Below are positions 1-8,362 of a DNA stretch of 64,000 nt, in pieces. Position numbers and translations under genes: made by a program. Source of the stretch: Actinomycetota bacterium. GTDB taxonomy: Bacteria > Actinomycetota > UBA4738 > HRBIN12. The DNA is taken from assembly GCA_035640355.1 (NCBI GenBank), contig DASQWI010000009.1, positions 62,001 to 126,000 of the forward strand, given 5' to 3'. Position 1 is the first letter of the stretch; each line of letters begins with the position of its first letter. The notes under the pieces were generated by a model, which saw only the letters and a list, made by a program, of their open reading frames with translations, was not told where the DNA came from and did no database searches.

Positions 1-761
1 GAGACGCGCTGCACGAGCGCGGGGATCTGCCGAAACAGGTCCTCTTGGTCGTCGAACGCGATCAACTCCGCGTTTGGCATGAGGTCGGACAGGATGCGCG
101 CCACCTCGGCCAGGTGAACCTCGTCGCCCTCGATCGACACGATCAACGTGGGGATACGAACCTCTCGGAGGAGCTCTCGATCCGGGATCGGGAAATCGGT
201 GACGGCTCCACGGATCGCGCGAGCGAGTCCGTCCGGGTCGCCGTGCTCCCACAGGACGCGGTCGAACTCCAGGCGCCACGGCGTCTCCAGATACCGAGCG
301 ACTCGCTGCGGGTCGTTCAGCACCGCGTCGAGCGTTTCCTGCGGGGTCTTGCCCTCGAGATCGCCGGCCAACCGCTGGTACCGATCGGCGAGCGTGAACG
401 GGCGGTCGAGCCCCGCGGGTAGCAGCCACACCATCCGCTCGAACCGGTCCGGAACGCGACAGACCAGGTTCCCCAGCGCACCCGCACCGAGCGACGTTCC
501 GACGGCGACGGTCGCGCCGAACACATTCGCCACGGCGTCCACGTCGCGAGCGAGGTCGGCGAACCGGTACCCGTCGGGGGGGCTGCTCGAGCGACCGTGT
601 CCCCGGAAGTCGAAGCGAACCTTCGTCCCAGGCACGAGCGGTGTGAACGCCGCGAGCTCGTTGCGGTTGTTCGTCAGTCCGTGCGCTAGCACGGTGACGG
701 GCTCCCCCTCGCCCTCGACCTCGCAGAACAGGGTGGCGTCGTCGGTCCGGATCTCCGGCAC
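1..761 (-). CDS. Alpha/beta hydrolase, partial (3' end beyond window)
   Basis: The reading frame is open from a GTG at 761 to the left edge, giving about 253 residues without a stop. It has the alpha/beta hydrolase layout: an oxyanion-loop HG pair in VLAHGLT near residue 27, the FDFRGHGRS segment near 51-58, and a nucleophile elbow VGTSLGAG with Ser about 90. A candidate acid sits in the late strand VSIEGDEVH. The catalytic His would lie beyond the edge. The family covers esterases, peroxidases and C-C hydrolases, and the substrate cannot be read. The next gene is divergent, with 39 bases between the two starts. Confidence 0.85.
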   Translation of the reverse strand, partial: MPEIRTDDATLFCEVEGEGEPVTVLAHGLTNNRNELAAFTPLVPGTKVRFDFRGHGRSSSPPDGYRFADLARDVDAVANVFGATVAVGTSLGAGALGNLVCRVPDRFERMVWLLPAGLDRPFTLADRYQRLAGDLEGKTPQETLDAVLNDPQRVARYLETPWRLEFDRVLWEHGDPDGLARAIRGAVTDFPIPDRELLREVRIPTLIVSIEGDEVHLAEVARILSDLMPNAELIAFDDQEDLFRQIPALVQRV

Positions 762-800
762 GGCATAAGGGTACGGGCGGGCTCGTAGGATCCTCGGTCC

Positions 801-1094
801 GTGCCCGAGATCACCGTCCGACCAATCGACCGCCAGTCAGACATGTCCACGTTTCACGTCGACATCCGCGACGAGGAGTCGAGCACGGAACACGAGGTCA
901 CGCTCTCCGCGCGCGACTACGACAGGCTCGGCACGGAGTACGGAACGCCCGAGGAATTCGTCCGCGCGTGCTTCGAGTTCCTGCTGGACCGGGAACCGAA
1001 AGAGTCGATCCTTCCCGGCTTCGACGTCTCGATGATCTCGAGGTACTTCCCGGAGTTCGAGTCGACGATCCAGGGGTTCGATCCGACGTCGTAG
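801..1094 (+). CDS. Small conserved-looking protein, function unknown
   Basis: This is a 97-residue soluble acidic protein. GTG at 801 is the first start; an ATG at 843 would give an 83-residue form beginning MSTFHVDIRD. The N-terminal half looks like a beta-rich extension and the C-terminal half is helical, ending in EPKESILPGFD and ISRYFPEFE. It has no signal peptide or membrane segment. I do not recognise a named family, although the codon use and the tidy placement opposite the hydrolase gene support a real gene. It converges on the DinB gene 19 bases downstream. Confidence 0.7.
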   Translation: MPEITVRPIDRQSDMSTFHVDIRDEESSTEHEVTLSARDYDRLGTEYGTPEEFVRACFEFLLDREPKESILPGFDVSMISRYFPEFESTIQGFDPTS

Positions 1095-1109
1095 CCGCCT
1101 CGCGGGCGG
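1095..1109. terminator. Weak hairpin between convergent genes
   Basis: CCGCC at 1095-1099 and GGCGG at 1105-1109 form a 5-bp GC stem with a 5-base loop. It lies in the 19-base gap between the convergent small gene and the DinB gene. No clear T-run follows on either side, so termination is only suggested. Confidence 0.3.
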
Positions 1110-1113
1110 TTGC

Positions 1114-1647
1114 CTAGACGCGAGCGGCTTCCAGGGCGCGGCGGCCCTGCGCCAGATGGAACCGGTCGTGCCCCGCGATCATGCGGAACAGGAGGTCGAA
1201 GCTCTCGTTCCCGCGTTCGGCATGGACCCCGAACCGTTGGCGCTCGGCCTGGGACGATCGTCGCCACAGCTCGATGTTCGAGGCGCGAAGCGCGACCAGA
1301 ACCTCGAGCAGCCTTTGAGGGTCGTCGTCGCGGTGCCGGAGACGATCGACCCAGAGATCTTGGTCGTAACCGATGAGCGCCGGCCGGTCGTGCGCCACGA
1401 TCCATCGGTACCTCGCGGACGTCACGATCTCGGCGTCCACGGCGTGACCGACACATTCGAGCACGGACCATTCCTTCGGCTCGGGCCTCTCACGAAGTCG
1501 GTCTCCGGCCTCATCGACAAGCGAGCGCCATGCCGCCGGCGCGGTCGCCTGGGCATCCGCCGGGTCGTCGTCACAGAGGAGCCCGAGCAGGTGTTGAACG
1601 TACTCCGCGGCCTGGCTGACGGGATCCGGTGACGGAGGACCCGGCAT
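1114..1647 (-). CDS. DinB-family (DinB_2-like) four-helix protein
   Basis: A 177-residue all-helical protein of the DinB/YfiT-like superfamily. Members are small four-helix bundles with a metal site made of three histidines; several are thiol-dependent transferases and many have no known role. Visible features are the WSVLECVGHAVDAE segment and, near the C terminus, MIAGHDRFHLAQ, which supply the expected His ligands. The ATG at 1647 shares its A with the TGA stop of the upstream membrane gene, so translation is probably coupled. It is the last gene of the minus-strand phosphoesterase operon. Confidence 0.85.
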   Translation of the reverse strand: MPGPPSPDPVSQAAEYVQHLLGLLCDDDPADAQATAPAAWRSLVDEAGDRLRERPEPKEWSVLECVGHAVDAEIVTSARYRWIVAHDRPALIGYDQDLWVDRLRHRDDDPQRLLEVLVALRASNIELWRRSSQAERQRFGVHAERGNESFDLLFRMIAGHDRFHLAQGRRALEAARV

Positions 1648-4600
1648 CAGCGCGCCTCCACCAGATCGTCCTGTGGCGCAAGCTCGTCTCGGATCGCGCG
1701 TGCCCACCGAGCGATCAATGCCGTGAGCAGGAGGAAGACCGCGCCCGATGCAACGAGCAGGGCGCCGGCCCGTCCTTCGTCCCACACGAGAACCAAGATG
1801 AAGGCAGGGACGATGAAGCCGAGGTTGTACGCGATGTCGAACAGCGCGAACGCACGTCCGCGGAAGTCGTCCGGCATGGCCTGCTGAACGATCGTGTCCG
1901 CCGAGATCTTCCCCAGGAAGAATGCGAAGAACCCACAGAACAGGAGGGCCGCGAACCCCGCGACGCTCACCCAGAACCCGAACACGAACGAGCTCGCGCC
2001 GAGTAGGAGCATCGAGCCGAGGAGGAGCCGTATCGGCGGAATGCGGTCCTTCCACCGCTGCGCGAGGACCAGGCCGAGACCTCCGCCGACGAGACCGCCC
2101 CCGCCGACGAGCCCCAGCGCCACCGTGTCGACGTCGCCGCCGGCGATCAACGAGCGCGCGTACAACGCGAACACACCGAGGGTGAATCCCCAGAACTGGT
2201 AGCGCAGCATCTGGAAGGACGACAGACCGAGCGCCGCGGCCGGACGGCGCGCGACCTCGCGGATGCCGTTCACGATGTCGCCGATCACTCGCTTGGCCTC
2301 TTGGGCGAACGACGTCTCGTGGGGCGACGCCTCCATCCGCCGGATCCGTCCTGCAACGACGGCCGCGACGACGAGCGCCGCCCCGCCGAGGACCACGACG
2401 ATCCACGCCGGCACAGCGCCGCCGGCGCCGAATGCGACGCCCGCGCCGAGCACCTGGAACAGGGCGCCGCCCGCCTGCGACAGGCCGTTGCCGTTCAGCA
2501 GGTCGCGCCCGCGCAGGACACCGGGGAGCGCGGCGGACTTCGCGGCGAGCATGACCCTCACGCAGGCCTGCATCACGAGCATCGCGACGACGAGGCCGGC
2601 GGTCGCGGCGACGTTGCCCTCGGAGGTGTCGTCGCCGAGCGGGACGAGGATGGCGATCGCGAGCAGCGTCGTCACGACGGCGGTCGCGACGCTCGACACG
2701 GCCAGCACTCGCCGACGCTCGAACCGGTCGATGAGCACGCCGATGAACGGGGACAGGAATGTGTACGGCACGTAGAGCGCCAGCACGACCTTCAACAGGT
2801 AGTCGGCCGACGGGACCGTCGTGATGTCGAACCCCTCCTGACCGCCGAACGCGATGGACTTGGCGATCGCCCCCCGGACCAGACCGTCGGCGGCGAGGAC
2901 GAGGAACTGCACGCCCATCAGCGCGGCGAAGTCCGCGTTCGAGAACGTCGAGAACATCCGGTTGAAGAACTCACCGAATGCGTTCAGCACTCGGAGGATC
3001 GGGCGCTCGCCGACGCGAAGGGCGCCGCCGAACGCCGTCGCGAGCGCAAGCGACACCCACCCGTCGGCCGTTCCGAACGGCACGCGGTGCACCGCCACGA
3101 CGATCACGCCGGCGATAACCGTGAGCGCGATCGAGATGCCCGGGATCAGCGCGACCCTCAGCCACCAGTCGTCCAGTCCGACGAACCGCGCGGCGAGCGC
3201 ACCGGGGACGACGAGCAACAGCCCAAGCGCGACGATCACCCACAGGTTGTGGCCGACGTTCCCGAACGCGTTCGGGTGCTCAGCGTAGAACTCGGCGACC
3301 TCCGCCTCGGCCGCGCGCGCCGCGTCCACCGAGTCTGCGGATGGGGTCGCTAGGCCCTCACCCGTCACGACCGCGACGTCGGCGCCCAGCGGCAGAAGCG
3401 ACTCGTCGCCCGAGTCGAGCAGCTCCTCGTTGGCCGTACCCTCGTTGAACTGCCGGACGAGGAACACGACGGGCTCGCCGGGATACTCCTCGCGCACACG
3501 CGTGAGCTCGTCGTGGAACGCGCGGGACATCCGGTTGTAGGTCGGGTCGGTGAGGACCGTCGGCTCGTCGGCAAGGAACGAGTTCAGCGCGCCGAAGTAC
3601 GTCATGGACCGCTTGACGGCATCGCCGGGCACTCCGGTCTTCGAGACGTTCGTGAACGTCTTCGACCATCCGTACGCCTGATACGTGTCGCCGAAGTCGA
3701 CGATGAACACGAGCGGCGAATCGTCCGGGCGTGATTCGGCGATCGCCGTGGTCGCCGCGAGCGCCGTTCGCGTGGGCTGGTCGATCCACTGGCTGTTGGG
3801 GTCCGCCCAGTTCGACGCCTGGCGCCCGTTCACCCAGATGTAGCCGATCGAAGCGACGATCAGCACCGATGCGACGACGCCAGCGATCCGGGCGGCGCCC
3901 ACGCGCCCGAGCAGCCACCTGATCGCGACGTACGCGCCGAGGCCGGTCAGTGCGAACAGCGCGACCGTCGCGTTCATGAACCGGTAGTACGGATACGCGG
4001 CGCCCGTGACCCAACCGAGGCACCCGATCAACGGCAGAAGAAGGACGGTCGAGATCGTGCCGAAGCCATCCGACGGCTGCCGGTCCCTCCTCGCGCGCCA
4101 GATCGTCCAGCCGATCGCGAGCAGGATGAGCGGAACGACGATCGCCGGCTGGAGCGAGTCGATCCAGCTGTCCAGCCGCTTCATGAAGACCTCGCGCGTG
4201 TACGGCGGCGGAAGCGCAGCGTCGGCGAGGGAGCCGGCCACGCCCCACGGCGCCGTCAGCCACGTCGCGAGGCCGAAGATCATCCCGAAGCCGGTCGCCA
4301 TGAGCGAGGGCCCGAGCTCTTTCAAGGCGGGTCCCAGGTGGAATCGGCTCGTCAAGACGCGCAGGCCGAACAGCGCAGTCAACGATGCCCCGAACACGAC
4401 GCACGTCGTCGGGTGCGTGTACGCGGCGGCGATCCCCAGCACGAACAGCGCGACCCGTGCGCCCCACGAGGTTCGAGCCGGTTCAAAGAAGGCGAGTATC
4501 AACGAGAGGAAGTACAGGACGACGAGGTTGTCCAGGTAGCCGACGTACGGCGTCGTCATGAACAACGCCGCCGTGGCCAGCATCACCAGAAGGAACAACA

Positions 4601-5015
4601 GCGGGTCGCGATGTCGCCGCCAGCTGAACGCGCCGAGCGCGAGCCCCGTGAGCGCGGGGACGCCGACCATCATGAACGTGCTGAACGTGTACAGGTCGAT
4701 CCCGGCCACGCGTTGGAGGATCGAGCCGTACAGCGGGACCGAGACGCGGTACCCGCCGCCGAACATGTGAAGCGGACCCCAGTCGCCGGCGACGAGACCG
4801 GGATCGTCGTTCATGATCAGGTTCGAACGCCACGTGTACCAGGCGGGGTCGCGCGTCGGAGCGCTGATCGAAGGGTCCTGGAGGAACGTCCAGCCAAACG
4901 CCACCAGGACGATCAGCGTCGCCAGAAGCGGAACCGCCGGTGAGGCGAAGACGCTCGTGCGATCGGTCTCGGTCGTCCGAACGACCTGCCCCGGACGGTC
5001 CTTCGTCAGCGCCAA
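1647..5015 (-). CDS. Giant membrane protein: polytopic GT-C-like half fused to an MFS transporter
   Basis: 1122 residues. Residues about 25-385 hold many membrane helices in the style of GT-C mannosyltransferase-like proteins (a DPAWYTWRSN loop, then repeated hydrophobic segments). About 400-570 is a soluble, probably extracytoplasmic insert. After more helices (about 575-680), residues about 715-1105 read as a major facilitator fold, with the typical cytoplasmic loop GVLIDRFERRRVL and a second-half loop RWKDRIPP. The start is a TTG at 5015, preceded by GGGGCGAGGGAG 21 bases after the phosphoesterase stop. The membrane half may handle a lipid-linked or polymer substrate that the MFS half moves; this is inference. 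It is co-transcribed with three secreted phosphoesterases. Confidence 0.8.
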   Translation of the reverse strand: MALTKDRPGQVVRTTETDRTSVFASPAVPLLATLIVLVAFGWTFLQDPSISAPTRDPAWYTWRSNLIMNDDPGLVAGDWGPLHMFGGGYRVSVPLYGSILQRVAGIDLYTFSTFMMVGVPALTGLALGAFSWRRHRDPLLFLLVMLATAALFMTTPYVGYLDNLVVLYFLSLILAFFEPARTSWGARVALFVLGIAAAYTHPTTCVVFGASLTALFGLRVLTSRFHLGPALKELGPSLMATGFGMIFGLATWLTAPWGVAGSLADAALPPPYTREVFMKRLDSWIDSLQPAIVVPLILLAIGWTIWRARRDRQPSDGFGTISTVLLLPLIGCLGWVTGAAYPYYRFMNATVALFALTGLGAYVAIRWLLGRVGAARIAGVVASVLIVASIGYIWVNGRQASNWADPNSQWIDQPTRTALAATTAIAESRPDDSPLVFIVDFGDTYQAYGWSKTFTNVSKTGVPGDAVKRSMTYFGALNSFLADEPTVLTDPTYNRMSRAFHDELTRVREEYPGEPVVFLVRQFNEGTANEELLDSGDESLLPLGADVAVVTGEGLATPSADSVDAARAAEAEVAEFYAEHPNAFGNVGHNLWVIVALGLLLVVPGALAARFVGLDDWWLRVALIPGISIALTVIAGVIVVAVHRVPFGTADGWVSLALATAFGGALRVGERPILRVLNAFGEFFNRMFSTFSNADFAALMGVQFLVLAADGLVRGAIAKSIAFGGQEGFDITTVPSADYLLKVVLALYVPYTFLSPFIGVLIDRFERRRVLAVSSVATAVVTTLLAIAILVPLGDDTSEGNVAATAGLVVAMLVMQACVRVMLAAKSAALPGVLRGRDLLNGNGLSQAGGALFQVLGAGVAFGAGGAVPAWIVVVLGGAALVVAAVVAGRIRRMEASPHETSFAQEAKRVIGDIVNGIREVARRPAAALGLSSFQMLRYQFWGFTLGVFALYARSLIAGGDVDTVALGLVGGGGLVGGGLGLVLAQRWKDRIPPIRLLLGSMLLLGASSFVFGFWVSVAGFAALLFCGFFAFFLGKISADTIVQQAMPDDFRGRAFALFDIAYNLGFIVPAFILVLVWDEGRAGALLVASGAVFLLLTALIARWARAIRDELAPQDDLVEAR

Positions 5016-5036
5016 CGCGTGCGGTCTCCCTCGCCC

Positions 5037-6731
5037 CTACGAAGAACTCCCGCTGACACACGGGAGCGCCGCAAGGATAGACGACGGAAGGGCCGCGGCG
5101 AACACGCGCTCGTTCTCGTGCCCCGGGTCCGGGACGTTCTGGTTCTTGAACGTGTCCGCCTGCGTCAGCTCGAGCAGCCACTGCGACACGTCGGCGAGTG
5201 TGTGCCCGTTGTCGCGCAGCTCGTCTCGGTCGAGCCAGATCTCCGACGGGCGGACGCGTTCGACGACGGCGACGTCGTCGCCGTCGTCGAACGCGTCGCT
5301 GAGGCCGGTCTCCAGCTTGGCCACGTCGATCTGGAACGCGCCGGACACCTCTGGGTCCGGCTGCGTGCCGTGGTCCGCGGCAAGCACCATGACCCACTCG
5401 CCACGACCCACGGTTCGATCGAGGAACTCGACGAATCGTTCGAGCGCAGCGTCCTGCGTGGCGACGGCATCGGACATCTCGATTCCGTCAGCGCTGAACA
5501 AGTGCCCGATCGTGTCGATCGCCTTGTAGTTCACGTACAGGAGGTCGGGGACGTCGTCCACGCCGAAGCGCTCGCGCTCGACCAGCCGCTCGACCAGAGC
5601 TTGCTGGAACGGCGTTCGCGCCGGCGTGTCGAAGCCGTTGGAGAGCTGCTCGATGGAGTTCCCCCGCCACATGCCGTCGCGGGCGCCATCGGCCCGATCG
5701 ACCTCTTCGACGTAGCGCGACAACGGGGGAAGGTCGTTCACGTACGACGGCAGCTCGTAGAACGGCGCCATCCCGCTGGTGAGGTTCCACTGGACGCTCT
5801 CGGCTCCCGCGGTCTCGCCGAACTCCTTCTCGCGGGTCACCGCGAGATCGCGGTCGGCCCCGCCCCACTGTGAGCCGTGGCTCATCATCATCACGTGCGC
5901 CGCGAGCGTCGCGATCGCTCCGACTTTCGGGCGGTTGCCCATCGCCCGGTCGTAGAGATCGGCCAACGTCGGCTCCAGCAGAAAGGCCGGCCCGTTCGCG
6001 TTCGGCTTCTGGAGGAACCCATTCACGCGCATGTATTCGTCGACGAAACCGTTGTGAACGGGAAAGGCGCCCGTACCGATCGTCGCGTGGCCGATCGGCG
6101 TGTTCGACGGCGACGCGCCGACGGTCGCGTTCGTGAACCACGCACCGTGGGGCACGAGCGACGCGAGGTACGGCCAGCTGTCCGGCCACCGCTCGAGCAC
6201 GTTCGTCCCGCCCGAGTCCCAGATCAACGTGACCACCAGGCGCGGGAGGTCACGCTCGTCGTCGGGAAGCAGGGCCTGCGTCTGTGCGGCCCCGTCCGGT
6301 GCGACGAAGGGGAACTTCAGCAGCGCCGCCGTGGTCGGCGCAACGTCCGCGAGCGTGATCGGCGCGTCGTAGGTCCCGGGACGAACGAACCCCGGCCCAT
6401 ACAGGAAGACGGGGACTTCCTGCGTGTAATCGAACGGCGTGGCGTGGGTGAGACCGCCCGAGACGAAGTTCGGCTCGATGGGGATGATCTGAACGTCCCC
6501 GCTTCGATCGAGCCGAACCCCGCGCCACGTCCGAAGCAGCACGTCGCGATCGATCGTGCGACACGCGTCCCCGGCCAACGAGCTCTCGCGGGCGACCGGC
6601 GACGTAGCCGTAGTCGGTGGCGTGGTGGCGCGGCGCTGCGGCGAGGGGGACGGCGATCCACCGTTTCCGGTGCACGCGACGAGGACGAGAACCAGCGCCA
6701 GAGCGGCGCCGGTAGGAACGCGCGGCGTCAC
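5037..6731 (-). CDS. Lipoprotein phosphoesterase, alkaline phosphatase superfamily (paralog 1)
   Basis: 564 residues from a GTG at 6731 that overlaps the upstream TGA as GTGA. The N terminus is a lipoprotein signal with lipobox LVAC. A Thr/Pro-rich linker follows, and then the type I phosphodiesterase/nucleotide pyrophosphatase-like domain. Visible metal-site elements are LIWDSGG (first Asp), the nucleophile region SSPSNTPIGHATIGTG, KAIDTIGH (Asp and His) and AADHG (Asp and His). In the position equivalent to the NPP nucleophile Thr this protein has Ser. It probably acts outside the membrane on a phosphodiester or phosphomonoester, substrate unknown. It is one of three tandem paralogs at 5037-10041. 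Confidence 0.85.
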   Translation of the reverse strand: MTPRVPTGAALALVLVLVACTGNGGSPSPSPQRRATTPPTTATSPVARESSLAGDACRTIDRDVLLRTWRGVRLDRSGDVQIIPIEPNFVSGGLTHATPFDYTQEVPVFLYGPGFVRPGTYDAPITLADVAPTTAALLKFPFVAPDGAAQTQALLPDDERDLPRLVVTLIWDSGGTNVLERWPDSWPYLASLVPHGAWFTNATVGASPSNTPIGHATIGTGAFPVHNGFVDEYMRVNGFLQKPNANGPAFLLEPTLADLYDRAMGNRPKVGAIATLAAHVMMMSHGSQWGGADRDLAVTREKEFGETAGAESVQWNLTSGMAPFYELPSYVNDLPPLSRYVEEVDRADGARDGMWRGNSIEQLSNGFDTPARTPFQQALVERLVERERFGVDDVPDLLYVNYKAIDTIGHLFSADGIEMSDAVATQDAALERFVEFLDRTVGRGEWVMVLAADHGTQPDPEVSGAFQIDVAKLETGLSDAFDDGDDVAVVERVRPSEIWLDRDELRDNGHTLADVSQWLLELTQADTFKNQNVPDPGHENERVFAAALPSSILAALPCVSGSSS

Positions 6732-8362
6732 GCTCGCGCCTCGGGCAGGCACTCCAGGGTCGGCAAGTCCTGGATCGGGAACGCCGCGGCGAACACCCGG
6801 TCGTCGCGTTCGGATTCGGGAACGACGCTCGGATCGGAAGCGCCCTGCGCCTTCGTGTACTCCAGGAGGAACCGGGCGATATCCTCGAACGTGTAGCCGC
6901 TCGCGCGCATCGCCGGTTCGTTCACGTAGATCTGGCTGGTTCGGACCGCCTGGAACACCGACCCCTCGGTGGACGAGGGGAACGCCCCCTCCAGGTCTTG
7001 CTCGAGCTGTCCGGGAGTGACCTGGAATGCGCCGGAGACGCGCGGGTCGTACTGCGCGCCGTGATCCGCCGTGAGCACGAGCGCCCACCGGCCGCGGCCG
7101 ACGGTCTCGTTCAGGAACCGGATGAACCGTCCGAGGTCCTCGTCCTGCGCTCGAAGCGTGTCCCGCATCTCCGGGCTGTTCACGCTCCAGATGTGGCTCA
7201 CGTGATCGATGGCCTTAAAGTTCACGAACAGCAGGTCCGGGACGTCGTCCGCGCCGAATCCCTCTCGGTCGATCACCTCGGCCACCATGTCGCCCTGGTA
7301 GGGGATCCGTGCCGGCGTCGCCCATCCCTCCTCGTATTGCTCGATGGAGTTCGTGCGCCACTTGCCGTCGAGCGCACCGTCCGCGCGATCCACCGCGTCC
7401 ACGTAGGAAGACAAGGGCGGCAGGTCGTTCACGTACTCGGGGAACGTGAAGAACGGGACGTTCTTGCCCTGGAGGTTCCACTCCGTCCCCTCGGCGCCCT
7501 CGTTGATCGAGCGTCCGGGGACCCGGAGCACGGCGATGTCGCGATCGCCGCCACCCCACAGGGCGCCGTGGCTCGCCATGTTGAGGTGCCACGTGACCGA
7601 CGCCAGCGCTCCCACGAGCGGCTCGTTGCCCATCGAGCGGTCGTAGAGGTCGGCAAGCGTCGGCCGCATCAACAGCAGCGGGCCGAGCGCTCCGGCCCGG
7701 ACGAGGTCGGGACCGATGCGGAACTCGGCGTCCGTCTGTCCCGTTCGCATGGGGAAGGCGCCGGTGCCGATCGTCGCGTGCGTGGCCGGCGTGATCGACG
7801 GGCTCGAACCGACGGTCGCGTTCTCATACCAGACGCCGCCGTCGACGAGAGACCGAAGAACGGGCCAGTCGTTGGGAAAGGTGTCGAGGACGCCGATGCC
7901 GCCCGCGTCCCATACGAGCGTCACGATGAGCGCCGGAGGCGTTCGCGGCGCGGGGATCTCCTCGAGCGCGACGCCGTCCGGGGCGCGGAACTCGAAGTCG
8001 AGGAGCCCCGCCTGGGTCGGCGCGATGTCGGCGATCGTCACCGGGCGCTCGACGCGGCCAACCGCGGGGATGATCCCCGGGCCGTACCAGAGCAGCGGAA
8101 CGTCCTGCAGGTAGTCCCACGGACCGGAATGCGGAAAGTTCGAGCCGACGAAGTTCGGCTCCTGCGGCACGAACGCGATCTGCCCGGAACGACTGGGATC
8201 GGTGCCGCGCCAAACTCTGACTAGGTACTCGTGGGGCATCGCGCATGCCGCACCTTCGATATCGTCCGAAACGGCTCGCACCGGCGCCGCGGGGACGAAC
8301 ACACTTGCCGCGGCGGTGACGAAGGCCGCAGCTGCCAAGGCCGTGAGCGCGAGCGGTCTCAC
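6728..8362 (-). CDS. Secreted phosphoesterase, alkaline phosphatase superfamily (paralog 2)
   Basis: 544 residues. The GTG at 8362 overlaps the upstream stop as GTGA, the same junction used by the next paralog, and is followed at once by a signal peptide ending near PAAPVRA. An ATG 21 bases further upstream is possible but would overlap the previous gene by 25 bases. Conserved elements are VWDAGG, SSPSITPATHATIGTG, FKAIDHVSHIW and TADHG, so the two-metal site looks intact. Unlike its neighbours it has no lipobox Cys, so it is probably released rather than lipid-anchored. The start SDDIEGAACAMPHEYL matches paralog 3, showing recent tandem duplication. Confidence 0.85.
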   Translation of the reverse strand: MRPLALTALAAAAFVTAAASVFVPAAPVRAVSDDIEGAACAMPHEYLVRVWRGTDPSRSGQIAFVPQEPNFVGSNFPHSGPWDYLQDVPLLWYGPGIIPAVGRVERPVTIADIAPTQAGLLDFEFRAPDGVALEEIPAPRTPPALIVTLVWDAGGIGVLDTFPNDWPVLRSLVDGGVWYENATVGSSPSITPATHATIGTGAFPMRTGQTDAEFRIGPDLVRAGALGPLLLMRPTLADLYDRSMGNEPLVGALASVTWHLNMASHGALWGGGDRDIAVLRVPGRSINEGAEGTEWNLQGKNVPFFTFPEYVNDLPPLSSYVDAVDRADGALDGKWRTNSIEQYEEGWATPARIPYQGDMVAEVIDREGFGADDVPDLLFVNFKAIDHVSHIWSVNSPEMRDTLRAQDEDLGRFIRFLNETVGRGRWALVLTADHGAQYDPRVSGAFQVTPGQLEQDLEGAFPSSTEGSVFQAVRTSQIYVNEPAMRASGYTFEDIARFLLEYTKAQGASDPSVVPESERDDRVFAAAFPIQDLPTLECLPEARA

